Shown: piece by piece, positions 7,021 to 9,886 of the stretch
Position numbering within the stretch: the stretch's first letter is position 1
Layout: the number at the start of each line of letters is the position of its first letter
Source: an uncultured Ruminococcus sp.
GTDB taxonomy: Bacteria; Bacillota; Clostridia; Oscillospirales; Ruminococcaceae
DNA: 9,886 nt
Direction of reading: 5' to 3'
Assembly: GCA_947174625.1 (NCBI GenBank)
Contig: CAMWJT010000032.1
Coordinates: 1 to 9,886 of the forward strand
The notes under the pieces: generated by a model
Seen by the model: the letters and a program-made list of their open reading frames with translations, nothing else
Told to the model about the DNA's origin: nothing
The model's database searches: none
Translations under genes and position numbers: made by a program

Positions 7021-7338
7021 ATGACTTACAAGGGCTATCCGCTCGTCCGCAAGGACAATGAACTGTATTACGGAAACATGAACGAATCCTATGTGGTCTA
7101 TCTGAGAATTGAGAAAACTCAGAAAGAACATGGCATTATGACAGCACAAAAAATTGAATTCTACCAGATGACTACCAATCTGGAGCATCCGGAAATCACA
7201 CAGCGGGCAGAAAGAAACAATCTCTATGAAGCATTGGATGTGGCATCTGCCTGGCTGAAACGTTCCAAATCCGGCGCACAGGCAAATCAAGCAAATCCAA
7301 ATCAAGCAAATCAAACAAGCAAAAATACAAGAGGTTGA
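7021..7338 (+). CDS. Small hypothetical protein with Asn/Gln-rich tail
   Basis: I do not recognise this 105-residue protein. It is soluble, with no signal peptide or membrane helix. The first 55 or so residues look like beta strands (YPLVRKDNELYYGN, SYVVYLRIEKTQ, AQKIEFYQMTT), and residues 68-84 form a likely helix (AERNNLYEALDVASAWL). The tail from about residue 85 is disordered and low in complexity (ANQANPNQANQTSKN), made by a tandem 15-bp duplication. AAAGGAG at 7006-7012 is a strong ribosome binding site 8 bases before the ATG, and the codons look like those of neighbouring genes, so it is very likely real. The following lipoprotein gene starts 5 bases after its stop, so the two are co-transcribed. 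It may act in the cytosol, but no function is offered. Confidence 0.85.
   Translation: MTYKGYPLVRKDNELYYGNMNESYVVYLRIEKTQKEHGIMTAQKIEFYQMTTNLEHPEITQRAERNNLYEALDVASAWLKRSKSGAQANQANPNQANQTSKNTRG
7283..7312 (+). repeat. Perfect tandem 15-bp repeat inside the small hypothetical gene
   Basis: CAAATCAAGCAAATC occurs at 7283-7297 and again directly at 7298-7312. The unit is five codons long, so gain or loss of a copy keeps the frame and only changes the Asn/Gln-rich tail (NQANP then NQANQ). Confidence 0.95.
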
Positions 7339-7343
7339 TTCAT

Positions 7344-8006
7344 ATGAAAAAATTATTAATCTGCATGTCGGCAATGCTGTTCTTACTTGCCGGATGCAAC
7401 AAGGATGCTGTAAGCACAGCACCTGGAGCTGAAAACAATGGCAATCCGGGTTCTGAAAATTCCGGGATTTCTGTTTCTGACGAAAATGCAATTATTATTA
7501 CACTCTATCCGGAAACTGCACCGATCACATGCGAAAATTTCGAGACGCTCGTCTCTGAGGGATTCTATAACGGACTGACGTTCCATAGAGTTGTAGATGA
7601 CTTCATGGCACAGGGTGGCGATCCGCTCGGCAATGGCATGGGTGGCAGTGAGAATACGATCAAGGGAGAATTTTCCTCCAACGGTGTGGAAAATAATCTG
7701 TCCCATCAGCGTGGCGTGATCTCCATGGCAAGAAGTGCCATGAATGACAGCGCATCCAGTCAGTTCTTTATCTGCTACACAGATTGCAGTTTTCTTGATG
7801 GCAGTTATGCCGCATTCGGCGAAGTCACGCAGGGAATGGAAATTGTTGACAGCTTCCTGGAAGTCCCCCGGTCTTATAACAGCAGCGGAGAACTTGCCGT
7901 TCCGGATTCTCCGGTCACCATGAAAGAAGTTACCATGATTGACCCGGATGAGAATGGCAATCCTCGTGTACAGATCATCATGGACACGATTCCGGTTGCT
8001 GAATAA
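7344..8006 (+). CDS. Cyclophilin-type peptidyl-prolyl cis-trans isomerase, lipoprotein
   Basis: The 220-residue precursor starts with a lipoprotein signal (MKKLLICMSAMLFLLAGC), with the lipobox LAGC and the predicted lipidated Cys18, so it should sit on the outer face of the membrane. A flexible Asn/Gly/Ser-rich spacer (about 19-45) leads to a cyclophilin domain at about 47-198. Active-site residues are visible: FHR with Arg82, Phe87, Gln90 in MAQGGDP, and QFF at 140-142. The position equal to human cyclophilin A Trp121 is Phe150 and that of His126 is Tyr155, a pattern linked to weak cyclosporin binding in bacterial enzymes. ATG 7344 is chosen because AGAGG at 7330-7334 lies 9 bases upstream; an in-frame TTG at 7335 falls at the previous stop codon. 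It probably helps fold secreted or membrane proteins, perhaps those of the ABC system upstream. Confidence 0.93.
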   Translation: MKKLLICMSAMLFLLAGCNKDAVSTAPGAENNGNPGSENSGISVSDENAIIITLYPETAPITCENFETLVSEGFYNGLTFHRVVDDFMAQGGDPLGNGMGGSENTIKGEFSSNGVENNLSHQRGVISMARSAMNDSASSQFFICYTDCSFLDGSYAAFGEVTQGMEIVDSFLEVPRSYNSSGELAVPDSPVTMKEVTMIDPDENGNPRVQIIMDTIPVAE

Positions 8007-8029
8007 AAATTATTAAAATGACAAAAAAT

Positions 8030-8069
8030 AAGCACTGCGATCCCGGACTATCCCCGGATTGCAGTGCTT
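8030..8069. terminator. Bidirectional intrinsic terminator between convergent genes
   Basis: The arms 8030-8043 and 8056-8069 form a 14-bp stem with one G-T pair (AAGCACTGCGATCC against GGATTGCAGTGCTT) around a 12-base loop. On the - strand it is followed by TATTTTTTG, a good U-tract for ending the dockerin gene if it precedes that point; on the + strand the tract after the stem is only TTT followed by mixed A/T. It lies 24 bases after the isomerase stop and 11 bases from the stop of the opposing gene, so it likely serves both. Confidence 0.85.
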
Positions 8070-8080
8070 TAAAATTATCA

Positions 8081-9811
8081 TTATTTGCTGAATCTGCCGT
8101 CTTCGTCTTTGATCTGACTCCACATATAGCGTAACAGCCAACCGTCAAACGGTGTAATATTCATAGAAGAACCTGCCATCATGATAGATGTGCCGTCATC
8201 CGGAAATCCTGCCGGAGGTGGACCGGAATTCGTACCGTTCTCGCCGTAGAAGTCCGTAATGCCGAAGCCGTGACCGATTTCATGCTCTAATACATGGATG
8301 TTCGTGCCGTCGAGCATTGCAATATAGGCATCATCTGATAATCTCTGACCCCAGTCACCGCCTGCACCGCCGATCGCCGGGAATCCCTGTGTTGCCCAGA
8401 TGTACATGTCAAACCGTTTGTCCAGTCCGCCCGGATATTCATAGCCAGGTTCTGCAAAATGATCGAACCGGGATAATTCCGACGGCGCACTTGGCAGTTT
8501 ATCCGGAATTGTCTCATAGCCGTTGCTTGTATCATACTGGCTGTCATAATCTGAAATCAGATTATCATAGACAATCTCATCATCATGCAGATCCAGCAGA
8601 CAGCTCTTGTCCAGGACTGCCCACCCGACAATTTTCACGTCAATGTGATTGTACTTCCAACCGTCATAGCCTTTGAGATAATCATTCCAGTCATTGACGG
8701 CTTTACTTGCCATTTCCTGGAATCTCTGACGCTGTTCATAAGTAATTGGCTTATAAGACTGCCACCGCACGACAAAATTCAACGTTCCCTTGCCTGCGTC
8801 AATCTGATCGAAGATTGTATTTCTACGGCTTGTCGAATTTTCATAGACACACCGATTCTGCCAGATCCATTCTGCCGGTTCTTTATACTGCTCCGGCATA
8901 TCTGCCAATGTAATCATCTGTTCGACAGGCTCGGACGGCTCTGTCACAGGTTCAGTAGCCGGTTCACTGGACGGCTCTGTTACGGGCGGTTCTATCGTAG
9001 GATCTGGATCCGGATCCGGATCCGGATCAACAGGCGGCAGGATTGTTGCAACATACGGATGAATCGTATTCGGGATCAGATCTACAATCTTTTTCGGGAA
9101 ATTATCAGATCTTGCAAGTATAAATTCCTGGAGTAATTTTACATCCTGGGAATTAACCTCGCCGTCACCGTTGACATCCGCACGGGATGCCTGCATAAGA
9201 TCTGCATGCTTGCGGTCTTTTGCAATGATCTTTGCAAGCTGCATATCATAAATAGTAACTTTTCCGTCACGATCCACATCGCCGACATGTCCCCTGTAAT
9301 TAAGATCAACGATTTCCCACTCGGAAGAATCTGCAAAATCTTCATCACTCACCATAGAGACTGGTGCGCCGTCGGAATCCCTGACCGGTGCGACAATCCA
9401 ACCCCCTGCGGTAATCCTGCATACATCCGAATCCGGTTGCTGTTCAATTGTGTATTTCTGGAACGCATTGGAATCATCTTTCTGCGCAATCACCAGACCT
9501 CCGGCATCTCCTGTTGTCAGATACAAATTATTGGCAAGTCCCGACTGGATGGTATACACACCCGGCGCTTCCTGAATCAAAATCCAGGTATTGTAATCTG
9601 CAACACCGTCCGCACTGTAGGCACAGACACCTGTATCTTCCATTTCGCCGCCGTTCTGGACGGTCAGATATTTTCCGGTTGCTGTATTCCGGAGCATACA
9701 TGCTCTTTGATCCAGGTCTAAGGCTTCTGCCGGACGGCTTCCCGGATTGCATACAGAAACCGATCCCAATGCCAGAATCACGGCGAGCGGAATGCTTAAT
9801 TTTCTGAACAT
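8081..9811 (-). CDS. Secreted dockerin protein with ricin-like domain and C-terminal putative metzincin protease
   Basis: The 576-residue modular protein is probably exported and attached to a cellulosome-like complex. In order: signal peptide (1 to about 30); ricin-type beta-trefoil-like domain (about 36-168; CMLRNTATGKYLTV, ending SEWEIVDL); type I dockerin (177-233) with two calcium loops, GDVDRDGKVTIYD and ADVNGDGEVNSQD; an Asp-Pro run (262-271) and a Thr-Glu-Pro-rich linker (272-298); then a catalytic-looking region (about 300-576). The last holds HVLEHEIGHGFGITDFYG, giving zinc ligands His510, His514 and Asp520 with Glu511 as base, and SIMMAGSS (542-549) as a Met-turn. Aspartate as third ligand recalls snapalysin-type metzincins. 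From memory, similar HExGHxFGxxDFY...IMxAGS proteins occur in actinomycetes, often with cellulose-binding modules. Protease activity is inferred, not shown. The start at 9811 follows AAAGGG at 9820-9825; an upstream ATG at 9832 would place that site inside the gene. Confidence 0.88.
   Translation of the reverse strand: MFRKLSIPLAVILALGSVSVCNPGSRPAEALDLDQRACMLRNTATGKYLTVQNGGEMEDTGVCAYSADGVADYNTWILIQEAPGVYTIQSGLANNLYLTTGDAGGLVIAQKDDSNAFQKYTIEQQPDSDVCRITAGGWIVAPVRDSDGAPVSMVSDEDFADSSEWEIVDLNYRGHVGDVDRDGKVTIYDMQLAKIIAKDRKHADLMQASRADVNGDGEVNSQDVKLLQEFILARSDNFPKKIVDLIPNTIHPYVATILPPVDPDPDPDPDPTIEPPVTEPSSEPATEPVTEPSEPVEQMITLADMPEQYKEPAEWIWQNRCVYENSTSRRNTIFDQIDAGKGTLNFVVRWQSYKPITYEQRQRFQEMASKAVNDWNDYLKGYDGWKYNHIDVKIVGWAVLDKSCLLDLHDDEIVYDNLISDYDSQYDTSNGYETIPDKLPSAPSELSRFDHFAEPGYEYPGGLDKRFDMYIWATQGFPAIGGAGGDWGQRLSDDAYIAMLDGTNIHVLEHEIGHGFGITDFYGENGTNSGPPPAGFPDDGTSIMMAGSSMNITPFDGWLLRYMWSQIKDEDGRFSK
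9000..9029 (-). repeat. Tandem GGATCC-type hexamer repeat coding for the Asp-Pro linker
   Basis: Five hexamer units lie in a row: GGATCT, three GGATCC, then GGATCA. Read on the - strand they encode five Asp-Pro pairs between the dockerin and the Thr-Glu-Pro linker. The unit is two codons, so slippage would change linker length without breaking the frame. Confidence 0.95.
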
Positions 9812-9819
9812 AAAAATTT

Positions 9820-9826
9820 CCCTTTC
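9820..9826 (-). promoter_or_regulatory. Ribosome binding site of the dockerin gene
   Basis: GAAAGGG on the - strand lies 8 bases before ATG at 9811. It decides the start: the farther in-frame ATG at 9832 lies upstream of this site and would add MTEREIF, encoded by the site itself, in front of the signal peptide. Confidence 0.75.
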
Positions 9827-9828
9827 TG

Positions 9829-9848
9829 TCATATTATCTGTAATATGA
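9829..9848 (-). promoter_or_regulatory. Perfect inverted repeat in the leader of the dockerin gene
   Basis: TCATATTA (9829-9836) and TAATATGA (9841-9848) are perfect 8-bp inverted arms around TCTG. It sits between the predicted -10 element and the ribosome binding site, so it would lie near the 5' end of the mRNA. It could be an operator for a dimeric repressor or a leader hairpin; the sequence alone does not decide. Confidence 0.55.
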
Positions 9849-9863
9849 ACGATAATTTTTATT

Positions 9864-9872
9864 ATTATAGCA
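9864..9872 (-). promoter_or_regulatory. Extended -10 promoter element for the dockerin gene
   Basis: On the - strand the sequence reads TGCTATAAT, a perfect TATAAT hexamer (9864-9869) with the extended -10 TG. Transcription would start near 9857, giving a leader of about 45 bases. With 17-bp spacing the -35 box would fall at 9887-9892, just past the window edge, so it cannot be checked here. Confidence 0.65.
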
Positions 9873-9886
9873 TAATTTTTTTATAC

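Noticed and set aside
8585..9136. A 183-codon open frame on the + strand across the dockerin gene
   Set aside because: It is antisense to clear dockerin, linker and metalloprotease-like sequence; its Arg/Ile/Cys-rich translation is typical of a shadow frame.
9206..9721. A 171-codon open frame on the + strand opposite the ricin-like region
   Set aside because: No ribosome binding site and no protein-like pattern; the opposite strand has a signal peptide, a beta-trefoil pattern and a dockerin in one continuous frame.
1..9886. Mobile elements, CRISPR arrays, tRNA or rRNA genes
   Set aside because: No transposase or integrase motifs, spaced repeats, cloverleaf-like segments or rRNA-like sequence were found on either strand.

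Overview
The window looks like chromosomal DNA from a Gram-positive gut or rumen anaerobe, most likely a Ruminococcus-like member of the Clostridia. Three things point there: a dockerin-bearing secreted protein, the tightly packed DHH phosphoesterase-truB-ribF order common in Firmicutes, and strong AGGAGG-type ribosome binding sites in moderately AT-rich DNA. The genus is an inference; no rRNA or other marker is present.

Left part (1-1988, + strand): three housekeeping genes are joined by ATGA stop/start overlaps. They are the end of an NrnA/RecJ-like DHH-DHHA1 phosphoesterase, the tRNA pseudouridine-55 synthase TruB, and the bifunctional riboflavin kinase/FAD synthetase RibF. A 109-bp AT-rich gap follows, holding a small dyad and an extended Shine-Dalgarno sequence.

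Middle part (2098-6970, + strand): a four-gene operon encodes an ABC ATPase, a six-helix ABC-2 permease, a GldG-like membrane-anchored auxiliary protein and a membrane-anchored protein with duplicated DUF4340-type units. The genes overlap by 1-4 bases or lie 12 bp apart. The layout matches the GldA/GldF/GldG ABC machinery known from gliding Bacteroidetes, but this organism is not expected to glide. The substrate and role of the complex cannot be read from the sequence. After an all-A/T hairpin come a 105-aa protein of unknown function, with a 15-bp tandem duplication in its tail, and a cyclophilin-type peptidyl-prolyl isomerase with a lipoprotein signal. Both may act with, or simply follow, the ABC operon.

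Right part (8030-9886): a 14-bp GC-containing hairpin separates the + strand genes from one convergent - strand gene. That gene encodes a 576-aa secreted modular protein: signal peptide, ricin-like beta-trefoil, dockerin, Asp-Pro and Thr-Glu-Pro linkers, and a C-terminal putative metzincin-type zinc protease (HExxHxxGxxD plus a Met-turn). Its upstream region has an extended -10 element and a perfect 8-bp inverted repeat just before the ribosome binding site.

The best candidates for undescribed biology are the Gld-like ABC/DUF4340 operon with its downstream lipoprotein foldase, and the dockerin-linked putative metalloprotease. No RNA genes, CRISPR arrays, insertion sequences or phage genes were seen.
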